A stretch of 64,000 nt of DNA from positions 62,001-126,000 of the forward strand of contig JAIQZQ010000070.1 in NCBI GenBank assembly GCA_021777105.1, read 5' to 3'. Position 1 is the stretch's first letter. Each line of letters opens with the position of its first letter. The stretch comes from Candidatus Anammoxibacter sp. Lineage in GTDB: Bacteria > Planctomycetota > Brocadiia > Brocadiales > Anammoxibacteraceae. The position numbers were made by a program, and so were the translations under genes. Under the pieces are notes generated by a model. It saw nothing but the letters and a program-made list of their open reading frames with translations, ran no database searches and was not told the DNA's origin. Shown piece by piece: positions 28,565 to 37,806 of this stretch.

Positions 28565-31500
28565 TCAACCGCCATACGATTCTTGGAACTTTGTTATTAA
28601 GTTCTGATTCAATTGATAATTTTCACAATGAAGATCAGCGGATTTGAATGTCAGTTGGTTCAGGGTCTGATAGTTTTGGAAGCTTATATCGGAATTGAAA
28701 AACCCTGTGGTTGGTTTTATATGCTCATAACGGCTTGAAAGCAACGCGGAGAGCACGCAACCGGTGATTGTGAACGGCTTGTGATTTATGATTGCCAACA
28801 TTTTGGCGTTTTTCAGCTCATTTTCCACATCATGCGGAAGGTATGTTGTTTTGGTTATGGGAGTCGGGCATTTTAAGACGCCGCCTTCGGTGAACAATAT
28901 ATCGCGTTTATCATTAAAACGCTTAACTGCATGGTCGGTTCTAAAACAGTGAGGGCCGGAATCGTCTACAATCAGGGAGCCGGGCCTTATTTTTGAAATA
29001 TCAAGGATATCAGGAACGTTTGTGGCGCCGACAATTAAAGTTGAGTCATAAAACCCGGAAGGTATTTCACCCTCTGATTTTATGATTTTTACTTCGCCTT
29101 TAAAACCGGCCCCGTCTATTATCTCCCTTTTCAAGGTTTCAAGGAAATCGCTTTTCTGTATCACATCGCAGATCATGATCTCCTTTGGTTGCGGCAAACA
29201 TCGCAATAACAGGCGAAGCGACGCGACGCCCATTGAGCCCATCCCCAGAAAGCCGACAATTTCATTTTCAATATTTCTGCCGGCTTGTTGTAAAATGTTC
29301 TCTATTGACAAAATTACAGCCGCGGTTGTGGTTGCGTGCCCTGTTGTCACTATTGGTAGTTTAACTGTTCCCGGCAACTCTGATAAAATATCTTTTCCGT
29401 AATTAGCGGCGGAAGGCAGAAGCCCGGTAAGCGACACCGCGCGGGCGCCGATGCCTGAGGCGATTGACATAGATCGGCAAATTAACTCGCTCACAACTTT
29501 TTTATCCGTGTAAAGCTCTGAAGAGAATAATGGAAGCGTTATTAGAGCCGCGCGGCCTATTGATGTTTCAATAACCGATTCAATAACCGGGGCGCGGTTG
29601 AGCCATCTATCCATCACGTAATCGCGGTCCAGGGCCGCCCCCCCTACCAGGCCGTCCGGCAAATATATTAGCGCGGCAGCGTCAACAGGTTTCATTTCAC
29701 CCGTATCACAAATCCCTTGCAATGGACGCCTTTCAATATGCTGATATTCAGATTCGACATATTCCAGATTCTCTATATCTATACGTGAAGTTTCGTCGGA
29801 TTGCGTTTCAATCTGTTTATCTATTGCAGCCGCCATATCAGATATGGTTGTGTTATGAAAAAGCAGTTTAACGGAAAGTTCTATGCCTAAGAGCGCGCTT
29901 ATTTTTGCAATAAGCTGAATAGAATGCAGCGACGAACCACCCAGTTTAAAAAAGTCGTCATTAACTCCAATCTTTTCCCTTTCAAGCACTTCTTCCCACA
30001 CTCCCGCCAGTTTCAATTCCAAATCGTTTTGCGGCGCAATGTAATCAGCCTTGTCTATCAATCCCGCATCCTTAACCTCTAAAAGCGCTTTTTTATTAAT
30101 CTTTCCCGATCCGGTTAACGGCATGCTCTTTATTAACGTAAAATGATTTGGAATCATATAGTCAGGAAGATATTCGCTCAAATGTTTTCTCAGCTCAATT
30201 GATTGCAACTCTTCATCGCTCACAATATATGCGGCCAGGACATTGACATTTTTTCCTTTAGTTATAACCGAGGCTTGTTTTATTGACTTGATAAGTAGCA
30301 ATGTTTGTTCTATCTCGCCCAACTCCACACGGCGACCGTTTACCTTGACCTGCTCGTCATTTCGCCCCAGAAACACAACCTCCCCACGGCTATTAAATCT
30401 GCCGCAGTCTCCGGTGCGGTACAACCGCTCTCCTTCGATAAAAGGAGATTTAACAAATTTCTCGCCGGTAAGATCAGGCTGGTTAAGGTAACCCCGCGCC
30501 ACCCCGACGCCGGAGACGCAAATTTCGCCCGCAACCCCAATGGGGACGTGGTTTAACAAACCGTCCAATATATAAATGCCCATACCTGAGACAGGCCGGC
30601 CAATCGGCATTGTCCTCTGATTGGGATTTACGTTTACAGCTTTATGTATTGCGGCGCAAACCGACGTCTCCGTCGGCCCATAAGCGTTAAAATAGTTTTT
30701 ATTGCCTGAGTAATATGCGGCGTCGTCCAATATGGGAGATTCGCCGGCGGTGATAATGGTTGTAACCGACTTCAATGCGTTGCGGTCAATGGCGTGTAAA
30801 TATGCCGGCGGAAATGTGACGTTTGTGACTTTGTTATCCGCCATGTATTTCGTCAACACAACGGGATCGTCTATCGCCTCTTTATTTGGGGCAACAATGG
30901 CCCCGCCTGAAAACAGCGCCATAAATATCTCAGACATTGACGCGTCAAATGATAAAGACGCAAACTGCAATACCCTGTCGTTTTCAGACACGCCAAACGT
31001 CCTGATCTGGTCAAGCGACATATTAACAAAACCGCCATGCTCTATCATTACTCCCTTTGGCTTGCCCGTGGAACCGGAAGTGTATATTACATAGGCCAAA
31101 TTATCAGGCCCTATGCATGGCGCGCCGGATGCCCCCTCTCTGTTAAAGCCCGCCAAATTTTCCGTCTTTTCAACATCAACAACATGCGCCACGGACGTGC
31201 CTTTAACGATATCAAAATACTTTGTTTCCGTCAAAAAAACGCGGCAGCGGCTGTCGTTAATCATATAATTGACACGCTCACGCGGATACGATGGATCAAC
31301 AGGCATATAAGCGCCGCCGGATTTTAACGCGGCTAATAAACATATTATCGCCTGTTCGCCGCGGTCAATCAAAACGCCGACCAGATCTTCAGGTTTTACA
31401 TCACAATGATCGCGCAAATAGCCGGCAAGCTTATCGGCCCGTGCGTTTAGCTCCTTATAACTTATCTGCTTGTCCTCATAAATCACGGCAATATTGTCGG

Positions 31501-34500
31501 GAGCGAGTTTAACCTGATCATCAAACAATCCAACAATTGACACTGATCCGGATTCGGAGTTCAATGGTTTATTAAACGTCAAGGCGGCGGCTTTATATTC
31601 ATCCGGCGAAAGCATGTTAAGCCGGGTTATCGGCAATTCATCATCAAGCGCTACGCTTTTAACAATGTTCTCAAAATGCGAGGCGCATCTTTTAATAGTA
31701 TCGTCGCTAAAAAGACGGGTGTTATAATTTATGCCTACGCGCAACCCATTTTCAGTCATAACAGTCTCAAACGTCAGGTCAAACCTGCAAACACCGGCCT
31801 CAATCAAGCTCTCCTTAACAGTTATCTCTCCCATTTCAGTTAATGGAAGCGCGGTTTCCTGAAACACCAGCATAACGTCAAACAACGGCGCCCGGCTAAA
31901 ATCCCTGGCAAGATTAAGCTCGCCAACCAGGACGTCAAAAGGATACCCCTGGTTATCGTACGCTTCAATTGTTGTCTGTTTAACCTTTTCCAACAACGTC
32001 GCAAAGCTGTCATCGTCCGCCACCTCATCCCGCAAAGCCAGAGTATTGGCAAAGAACCCGATCTGCCCCTCAAGTTCAGGATGATTCCTTCCGGCGGCCG
32101 GCGAACCAATAATGATATCGCTCTTTCCCGTGTACCGCCGCATTAATATCTTCACAACTGAAAGCAGCGCCATAAACATGCTGGCGTTATGCTTTTTTGC
32201 CGCGCCGGCCAGCCCGTCGGTAAGGTCCGCGTCCAGCAAAAACCTGAATGTTTTGCCGTTATAGGTTTGAACTTCAGGTCGCGGATAATCAGCCGGCAAA
32301 TCCAAAACCTCAAGATCGCCGGACAATTTTTGACGCCAGTATGATGAGGACTCCATCATTTTGTCTGATTTTAATATATCATTTTGCGCGGCGGCGTAAT
32401 CCTTATGCTGTATATTTAGAGGAGTAAGCGAGGCCTCTTTTCCGTTTGAATACGCTTCATATAATGCGCCCGTCTCCCTGGCCAGGACATCAAGCGACCA
32501 GGCGTCGCTAATAATATGGTGTATATTCATAAAAAGAGCGTGAAGGTCATGGCTCAATTTAAAAAGCTTTACCTTTAACAAAGGACCTTTAGTGATATCA
32601 AAAGGCGCGAGCGCTTCATTTATCACATGCTCTTTCAGGGTAGCTTTGCCGTCGGCATTCATAGAGATGTCAATCGCTTCCACGCAAGAGCCGGAAGCGT
32701 CTGGAAAACCATTGTTTATCACCTGTCGTGGCTCCCCATTAACCTCAATAAATGTCGCGCGCAAAGATTCATGCCTCTCTATCAACGTGTCAAACGCGCG
32801 GCAAAACGCCGGAGCATTCAACCGGCCTTCAAGCATATACATAGCAGGCAAATTATACGCGGCGGACCCGGGCTCCATCTGCTCCAATATCCATAAACGG
32901 CGTTGTGAATGCGACAGCGCGTAATCCGCCATTGGCGGCAGCGGCTCTATCGCCTTTGCCTCGGATTTTGCGCCGCTATTTACAAGACACGCAAGTTTGC
33001 GAATAGTAGAGTTGCCAAAGAAATCTTTAAGGCTTACCTCTACCCCGAGTTTTTTGTAGATGCGAGAAACGATTCTGGTGGCTTTAAGCGAGTGGCCCCC
33101 AATTTCAAAAAAGCTGTTATTAACGCCGACTTTTTTAAGATCAAGGACTTCAGCCCAGATTTGAGCCAACTCCTCCTCAAGTGGCGTGGACGGCGCCTCA
33201 TATTTTATTGTCTCAAAAATCAACTCCTCGGGTTTAGGCAACGCCTTTCTATCAATCTTGCCGTTAATGTTCAGAGGAAATTCATCAAGATGCACATAAA
33301 ACGCGGGCGTCATATAAGCCGGCAACAAACTATTCAGGTAGGTTCTTATCGCCTCGGCGTCAGTCTCCTTTTTCCAGGTGTAATAACACACAAGAGTGTT
33401 CTCGCCGGAGCTGTTTTGACGCGCAAGCACAACCGCCTGATCAATAGCCTCAAACGCGGCAAGCGCAACCTCTATCTCCCCAAGCTCAATTCGTATACCG
33501 TTGACTTTTACCTGCGAATCAAGCCTGCCGATAAATTCAACGCTTCTATCAGGCAGAAACCGGCCTAAATCGCCTGTCTTATAAACAATATCCTCTGTTT
33601 CATCATTTAAAGGATTTTGCACAAAGCTCTTATTTGTCAGATCAGGATCGTTATAGTACCCTTTAGTCCTGAACGGAGTCTTTATATATATGTCCCCTAT
33701 CTCTCCGATATCGCACAGCTCGTTGCCGTTTAATATAAGAATAGCCGTATTTGAAATAGGTTTGCCTATAGGCACAACTATATTAGGATTGGCCGGAGGC
33801 TCGCTTATCCTGTGAAACGTCTTAATAAGCGTGGTTTCAGACGCGCCGTAGAGGTTGACAATCTCAACGCCGGACCCGACAATGTCGGTCCATGCCGAGA
33901 CATCCCTCCCGTACAAGGCCTCCCCGGCCATAAGCAAATATTTAAGTTTAGGGAAAAACGGCCCATCGCCTTTGGCGTCCTCAAGCTCTTTTGTAATCAA
34001 CCTGAAAAGCGAAGGCACGCAATGAATAAGCGTGACGCCCGTATCCTCAATCCATTTAATTAGCCGTTTTGCATTTGCCCTGTCATCAACCTCGGGAATG
34101 CAAACAGAACCGCCGGTTAAAAGTGGCACAAATATGTCCCGCAAGCTTGCGTCAAACGTGACCGGCGCGAACTGTGTGCAGCAAACAGTGTGGTCAAAAC
34201 CAAATTCCTTAATTTCCCAATGCATAAAGTGGCTTAGACTTTTATGACAACCAACTATCGCCTTAGGGGCGCCGGTAGACCCGGAGGTGTACATTATGTA
34301 ATTAGAGTCGTCCGGGCCGGGAAGAGGCCAATCAATTGAGTTGGTTTCACTTTCAATCACAATCTCATCCCCGCACTTGCGCAATCGCAAATCTTCGTCT
34401 ATAACAAGCATAGAGCATTTATTACCATCTGGGCTCAATGCGTTAAAACGCCGGGAAACATCATTGCAACTCTCCTTATCGGTTATTATTACACTCGGAG

Positions 34501-34810
34501 CGGTTGCGCCCAAAATATATTCAAGGCGCTTATCGGGAAAATCCATATCCAGGGGAAGAAACACGCCATTGGCCTTTAACACGCCAATGATAGACGCAAT
34601 ATATTCAACTCCGCTCTGTAATACTATTCCGGCAATCGTATCTTTCCGGACGCCTATTGAGCGTAATTGACAGGCAATTTTATCAGAAGCGTTTTTTAAC
34701 GCCTCATAGGAAATGCTTTGACTACCTTTTACAACCGCAATGTTTTGGGAAAATTTTTCAGCGGTCGCGTCAAAGACCGTATGCAGTATTTTTTTATCAG
34801 GAACCATCAT
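28565..34810 (-). CDS. Two-module NRPS, A-T-C-A-T plus AAR-like reductase terminal domain
   Basis: About 2081 residues from ATG 34810 (GGAGG nine bases upstream; the frame opens at a TTG three codons earlier). A1 (15-520, YTSGSTGAPKA), carrier T1 (GGHSL, Ser574), condensation domain (HHIISDAWS near 764), A2 (1090-1590, YTSGSTGKPKG), T2 (GGSSL, Ser1627), then about 340 residues of a Rossmann enzyme with GMGSMG at 1856-1861. My alignment to GrsA gives A1 code D-A-R-H-L-A-L-L-I-K (no match known to me) and A2 D-A-S-T-I-A-A-V-C-K (aromatic-like). The terminal domain has TTGHATT, EGGVL and TGCVLSALL, parallel to TTG.TH., NGGIV and the catalytic-Cys FACFAE of cyanobacterial acyl-ACP reductase; Cys2018 would be the nucleophile. 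Predicted product: a dipeptide aldehyde released reductively. No PPTase, TE or transporter is adjacent. Confidence 0.9.
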   Translation of the reverse strand: MMVPDKKILHTVFDATAEKFSQNIAVVKGSQSISYEALKNASDKIACQLRSIGVRKDTIAGIVLQSGVEYIASIIGVLKANGVFLPLDMDFPDKRLEYILGATAPSVIITDKESCNDVSRRFNALSPDGNKCSMLVIDEDLRLRKCGDEIVIESETNSIDWPLPGPDDSNYIMYTSGSTGAPKAIVGCHKSLSHFMHWEIKEFGFDHTVCCTQFAPVTFDASLRDIFVPLLTGGSVCIPEVDDRANAKRLIKWIEDTGVTLIHCVPSLFRLITKELEDAKGDGPFFPKLKYLLMAGEALYGRDVSAWTDIVGSGVEIVNLYGASETTLIKTFHRISEPPANPNIVVPIGKPISNTAILILNGNELCDIGEIGDIYIKTPFRTKGYYNDPDLTNKSFVQNPLNDETEDIVYKTGDLGRFLPDRSVEFIGRLDSQVKVNGIRIELGEIEVALAAFEAIDQAVVLARQNSSGENTLVCYYTWKKETDAEAIRTYLNSLLPAYMTPAFYVHLDEFPLNINGKIDRKALPKPEELIFETIKYEAPSTPLEEELAQIWAEVLDLKKVGVNNSFFEIGGHSLKATRIVSRIYKKLGVEVSLKDFFGNSTIRKLACLVNSGAKSEAKAIEPLPPMADYALSHSQRRLWILEQMEPGSAAYNLPAMYMLEGRLNAPAFCRAFDTLIERHESLRATFIEVNGEPRQVINNGFPDASGSCVEAIDISMNADGKATLKEHVINEALAPFDITKGPLLKVKLFKLSHDLHALFMNIHHIISDAWSLDVLARETGALYEAYSNGKEASLTPLNIQHKDYAAAQNDILKSDKMMESSSYWRQKLSGDLEVLDLPADYPRPEVQTYNGKTFRFLLDADLTDGLAGAAKKHNASMFMALLSVVKILMRRYTGKSDIIIGSPAAGRNHPELEGQIGFFANTLALRDEVADDDSFATLLEKVKQTTIEAYDNQGYPFDVLVGELNLARDFSRAPLFDVMLVFQETALPLTEMGEITVKESLIEAGVCRFDLTFETVMTENGLRVGINYNTRLFSDDTIKRCASHFENIVKSVALDDELPITRLNMLSPDEYKAAALTFNKPLNSESGSVSIVGLFDDQVKLAPDNIAVIYEDKQISYKELNARADKLAGYLRDHCDVKPEDLVGVLIDRGEQAIICLLAALKSGGAYMPVDPSYPRERVNYMINDSRCRVFLTETKYFDIVKGTSVAHVVDVEKTENLAGFNREGASGAPCIGPDNLAYVIYTSGSTGKPKGVMIEHGGFVNMSLDQIRTFGVSENDRVLQFASLSFDASMSEIFMALFSGGAIVAPNKEAIDDPVVLTKYMADNKVTNVTFPPAYLHAIDRNALKSVTTIITAGESPILDDAAYYSGNKNYFNAYGPTETSVCAAIHKAVNVNPNQRTMPIGRPVSGMGIYILDGLLNHVPIGVAGEICVSGVGVARGYLNQPDLTGEKFVKSPFIEGERLYRTGDCGRFNSRGEVVFLGRNDEQVKVNGRRVELGEIEQTLLLIKSIKQASVITKGKNVNVLAAYIVSDEELQSIELRKHLSEYLPDYMIPNHFTLIKSMPLTGSGKINKKALLEVKDAGLIDKADYIAPQNDLELKLAGVWEEVLEREKIGVNDDFFKLGGSSLHSIQLIAKISALLGIELSVKLLFHNTTISDMAAAIDKQIETQSDETSRIDIENLEYVESEYQHIERRPLQGICDTGEMKPVDAAALIYLPDGLVGGAALDRDYVMDRWLNRAPVIESVIETSIGRAALITLPLFSSELYTDKKVVSELICRSMSIASGIGARAVSLTGLLPSAANYGKDILSELPGTVKLPIVTTGHATTTAAVILSIENILQQAGRNIENEIVGFLGMGSMGVASLRLLLRCLPQPKEIMICDVIQKSDFLETLKREIIDGAGFKGEVKIIKSEGEIPSGFYDSTLIVGATNVPDILDISKIRPGSLIVDDSGPHCFRTDHAVKRFNDKRDILFTEGGVLKCPTPITKTTYLPHDVENELKNAKMLAIINHKPFTITGCVLSALLSSRYEHIKPTTGFFNSDISFQNYQTLNQLTFKSADLHCENYQLNQNLITKFQESYGG

Positions 34811-35266
34811 TAGCGTCAACCTCCATAGTTAGGGTTCGGATTTCAATAGTTTTAACACAATCAGAGCGCCGCCCATTCAAGCGGGATATCTATTCAGCGT
34901 GATTTATACACCCCTTCTGCGATAGAACGGCCCCTCATCTTTTTAGAGGGGATAAAAACGATATCAAAATTCAAAAGTCCCCTCTAATAAGAGGGGATTT
35001 AGGGGTGTGTATAAAGCGCGTCAAAAAACGCTGAATAGGCGTAAAATAAGGCAATATTATAGTTGCATACTGTTGTCGCGTCAAATGATATTATAATAAC
35101 ATAGCCGACATTTATTAGAATAGTCCATCAATGGCATTTATCCTGAATGTTGGAACCGGCTACCAAATCATCAAACATTTATAGCTTTTCGAAATGTAGT
35201 GTAGGCGCGTCCTCGCGCCGTGGCGTTTGAGGGAGATATTTACATTTGGAGTTAAACCAAACAATT
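34726..35266. repeat. Segmental duplication, left copy (NRPS 5' end plus upstream)
   Basis: About 540 bp covering the first ~27 codons of the NRPS, its ribosome-binding site, a family-1 MITE and the DNA up to the TTTACATTTGGAGTT box. A second copy with point differences lies at 36616-37145 in the same orientation. The toxin-antitoxin pair sits between the copies. Confidence 0.85.
34891..35042. repeat. MITE-like element, family 1 copy 2
   Basis: Bounded by TATTCAGCGT and ACGCTGAATAG, with the internal ATCTTTTTAGAGGGG and TCTAATAAGAGGGG arms. Lies in the NRPS upstream region. Confidence 0.8.
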
Positions 35267-35414
35267 TCAAAAAAAAAGATAACCACTAATTCCTGTTTTC
35301 CGGGTCTGCCCATGAGGTTCTTTCAACAACAAACTAACCAAACGACATTCAACCCTGCATGTCGCAAATCAATGAACTTAAAAACTATTGGTGGCGTTCC
35401 GGCGCAGCGCCGGC

Positions 35415-35599
35415 TTAGGGTCCGCTCAAAAATAACTTCGGTTTTTTGGCTGGAATTTTGCGTTAGATTTGCGAGATATGATTGAGTCAAATTCGGAGCG
35501 TAGCCTTAGCTACGTGAGAATTTGACGATTGAATATCTCACAAAGATAATGTGAAAGTACGTCCAACAAAACCGAAGTTATTTTTGAGTGGACCCTTAG
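35415..35599. repeat. MITE-like element, family 2 copy 1 (long terminal inverted repeats)
   Basis: About 185 bp. The left arm GGGTCC(G)CTCAAAAATAACTTCGG is repeated inverted at the right as CCGAAGTTATTTTTGAGTGGACCC, about 34 bp each. The core, GATTGAGTC...AGCTACGTGAG...GATTGA, resembles the core of the element at 42286-42468, although the arms differ completely. It ends about 6 bp before the antitoxin stop codon. Confidence 0.8.
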
Positions 35600-35604
35600 G
35601 TGGA

Positions 35605-35850
35605 TTACGAAGTCTCAGGCGGTGTGGTTTCTATCAGTTTCTCTAATTCGTTCCTACTGACTGTTTCCTCCTTGCGCCTGCCCTCAATTAGTTTCCAAAA
35701 TACATCATCTGTGCTGTATTCTAACTGCTCGGCATTAATACCAATCACTAAGGCAACAGGTTTCCCTTCCCGTGTCACGACAAGACGTTCTTGTTGCGCA
35801 TCAATAACACAAGAATCTAAAGAAGTTTGTTCAAGTCCAACGGTTTTCAT
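35605..35850 (-). CDS. Antitoxin, Phd/YefM-like
   Basis: 81 residues. The stretch ERLVVTREGKPVALVIGINA is the typical Phd/YefM N-terminal fold that binds operator DNA; the C-terminal part (KLIETTPPE) would mask the toxin. It overlaps the 3' end of the toxin gene by four bases. The order is toxin first, antitoxin second, reversed from relBE/phd-doc. Confidence 0.75.
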   Translation of the reverse strand: MKTVGLEQTSLDSCVIDAQQERLVVTREGKPVALVIGINAEQLEYSTDDVFWKLIEGRRKEETVSRNELEKLIETTPPETS

Positions 35851-36146
35851 AATATATCCTCTGTTGTTCTATGGGGAGGCTTATGCCGTATTGCTCTTAT
35901 AATCACGGCTAAAGCCTTTTCATCTATGTCGTAAAATACTCGATACTCTCCAACTCTTAGCTCCCATATCGGCTCAATGTATTCCCATGGAGGTATAAGG
36001 CCAACTATAATTTTTCGATTTGGGGTTTCAATATTCGGTTCATACTTTAGCAAATTGTCGATCCCATCAAGAATTTGTTTTCTTTCGAATGCCCGAACAT
36101 TTTTCAAATCAGCCACAATTCCTTTTGCGTACTCTATTGTAAACAT
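35847..36146 (-). CDS. Toxin, RelE/ParE superfamily
   Basis: 99 residues. Pattern ILDGIDNLLKYEPNIETPNR, then PIWELRVGEYRVFYDID and VIIRAIRHKPPHRT, which is the RelE/ParE beta-sheet core with the basic residues typical of mRNA interferases. The conserved GEYRVFYD strand is intact. Translationally coupled to the antitoxin at 35605-35850. The pair is bracketed by the 530-bp direct duplication, so it may be a mobile or selfish insertion. Confidence 0.82.
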   Translation of the reverse strand: MFTIEYAKGIVADLKNVRAFERKQILDGIDNLLKYEPNIETPNRKIIVGLIPPWEYIEPIWELRVGEYRVFYDIDEKALAVIIRAIRHKPPHRTTEDIL

Positions 36147-36615
36147 ATTTGTGCCGGCCTTTCAAGGAATATGATGTTCTGAGCAACATTACGATCAGGT
36201 ACGGCGTACTGCCGCAACAAGGAGCCTCAAGGCCCACCACCCTTGACTCCATTCTATTTTAACCTTTCTCATACTGTATTTTGAATTTAAAGAAAAAGTT
36301 AACTTCTTACATTTCTCAATTAGTATCTTGTAAATAAAGCGTTGACAAATTTTGACAAAATATTTTTAAAGCCCTATCCAATCTGCGGATTAATATGTTA
36401 ATTGTTAGTGAAACTGTAATCGCAAAATAAAAACGTTTAGAAGCAGTCTACAAGGCTACTCCAGCTTTTAATTGCCAACTCCTAATTTCCGGTTTGTCTG
36501 GGTTGCGTTATTAGAACGACTATTATTACTTCTGTTTATATCATCGTCAACAATAAAATGAGTCAAAATGGTTTTAGCCTTATGCAGTCAATGGGAGATT
36601 CAACCCCTTGGGAGC

Positions 36616-36702
36616 CCTTTACAACCGCAATGTTCTTGGGAAACTTTTCAGCGGTAGCGTCAAAGACCGTATGCAGTATTTTCTTATCAGTAACCATCAT
36701 TA
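36616..36702 (-). pseudogene. Truncated copy of the NRPS 5' end
   Basis: On the minus strand from an ATG near 36702: DKKILHTVFDATAEKF then NIAVVKGSQ, about 27 residues nearly identical to the NRPS start, after which the match ends and the frame runs into unrelated sequence. It has the same GGAGG site as the real gene but cannot encode a working protein. Confidence 0.85.
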
Positions 36703-36774
36703 GCGTCAACCTCCATAGTTAGGGTGCGGTTTTCAATAGTTTTAACATCAATCAGAACGGCGCCACTTAAGGGC

Positions 36775-36922
36775 GTATTTAGCGCGATTTATCCCCCTTC
36801 TGCAATAGAACGGCCCATTATCTTTTTAGAGTGGATAAAAACGAAATCAAAAATCAAAAGTCCCCACTAATAAGAGGGGATTTAGGGGTGTGTATAAGCG
36901 CGTCAAAAAACGCTGAATAGGC
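36775..36922. repeat. MITE-like element, family 1 copy 3 (degenerate left end)
   Basis: Same internal arms as copy 2, but the left terminus is altered to TATTTAGCGCG and the arm reads TTTTAGAGTGGAT. The right terminus CGCTGAATAG is intact. Confidence 0.75.
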
Positions 36923-37548
36923 GTAAAATATGGCAATATTATAGTTGCATACTGTTGTCGCGTCAAATGATATTATAATAACATAGCCGACATTTATTAG
37001 AATAGTTTATCAATGGCATTTATCCTGAATGTTGGAGGCCGGCTACCAAATCATCAAACATTTATACCTTGCCGCAATGTAGTGTAGGCGCGTCCTCGCG
37101 CCGTGGCGGTTGAGGGAAATATTTACATTTGGAGTTGCGCCAAACAAGACTGAAGACTTGAACCAACAATAGGATTGCGTCCGCGGTTTATCCAATAGCG
37201 ATCAAATCTTTGTTAATGACGTTTGTTTACAATAAACAGGCTCTTCGAAAATGTCAAATCACAAATATTATCATTGGTATTAAAGGACTAATTATCGCGA
37301 TAAAACAAGTTTTTTTGTAAATCTTGTTTTCCCTAAATTAATGCGTATACTTTATAGTATAGGCAATATTGATGTTTTGCCACGTTTGGATAGCCGGTAT
37401 GGCGAGTTTTACGCGCCGCATTTACGATTTTATTGATATTTTTGGCGGACGTTAGTTCCATTCGTAATTATTGTCAATTTAATGGTTTCGACGCATAGAA
37501 GACACCATAAGCGCCTACTCTAGTTGTTTTATTATAAAAGGAGAGGAA

Positions 37549-37779
37549 ATGCGCATTGACAATATTTTTACCTTAAAACCGCGAACATCCTCTGTTATTG
37601 ATAAAGCCAGACTAAATTTACTCGCTAAACCTCTTCTCTTGAGTATCACACTCCTTTTTTTGAATATAGGTTTCATAAACCATCTTGTAACCGCCGAAAC
37701 GCATAATATTTCTATTAAGATTGACAAAACTCAACACTCTCTAAAAATACCAATATCGGTTGATAATGTTCCGAGTTAA
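37549..37779 (+). CDS. N-terminal fragment with signal peptide, in frame with the SBBP protein
   Basis: 76 codons with a good ribosome-binding site (AAGGAG, ATG 37549) and a hydrophobic leader (LLLSITLLFLNIGFINHLV). It stops at TAA 37777-37779. The frame continues without any other stop into 37807, where the large SBBP protein begins. Reading through gives SCKVNKASVVKNYGSLPLSF, the usual start of such propeller proteins. The signal peptide of the gene has therefore been cut off by one nonsense codon. Confidence 0.7.
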   Translation: MRIDNIFTLKPRTSSVIDKARLNLLAKPLLLSITLLFLNIGFINHLVTAETHNISIKIDKTQHSLKIPISVDNVPS

Positions 37780-37806
37780 TCTTGCAAGGTAAACAAAGCA
37801 AGCGTA

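Larger units (their letters stand above)
34811..35604. other. NRPS upstream region made mostly of repeats
   Basis: Nearly 800 bp containing a family-1 element (34891-35042) and a family-2 element (35415-35599). Nothing coding is supported. The NRPS promoter must lie here, but I cannot place it. Confidence 0.55.
36616..37145. repeat. Segmental duplication, right copy
   Basis: About 530 bp matching 34726-35266 in the same orientation, including an altered family-1 element. The copies differ at scattered positions, so the duplication is not very recent. Confidence 0.85.
36147..37548. other. Non-coding stretch containing the second copy of the duplication
   Basis: About 1.4 kb. It holds the right copy of the segmental duplication (36616-37145) with an NRPS 5' remnant and a family-1 element. 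The parts 36175-36600 and 37150-37540 show no gene that I can support; the latter presumably carries the promoter of the gene at 37549. Confidence 0.55.

Noticed and set aside
32909..33568. 219-codon plus-strand frame opposite the NRPS
   Set aside because: Antisense shadow of the T1/A1 region; the NRPS motifs are intact on the minus strand and no ribosome-binding site precedes it.
37777..37779. TAA in the SBBP gene as recoding
   Set aside because: TAA is not used for selenocysteine or pyrrolysine, and no recoding signal is seen; mutation or error is simpler.
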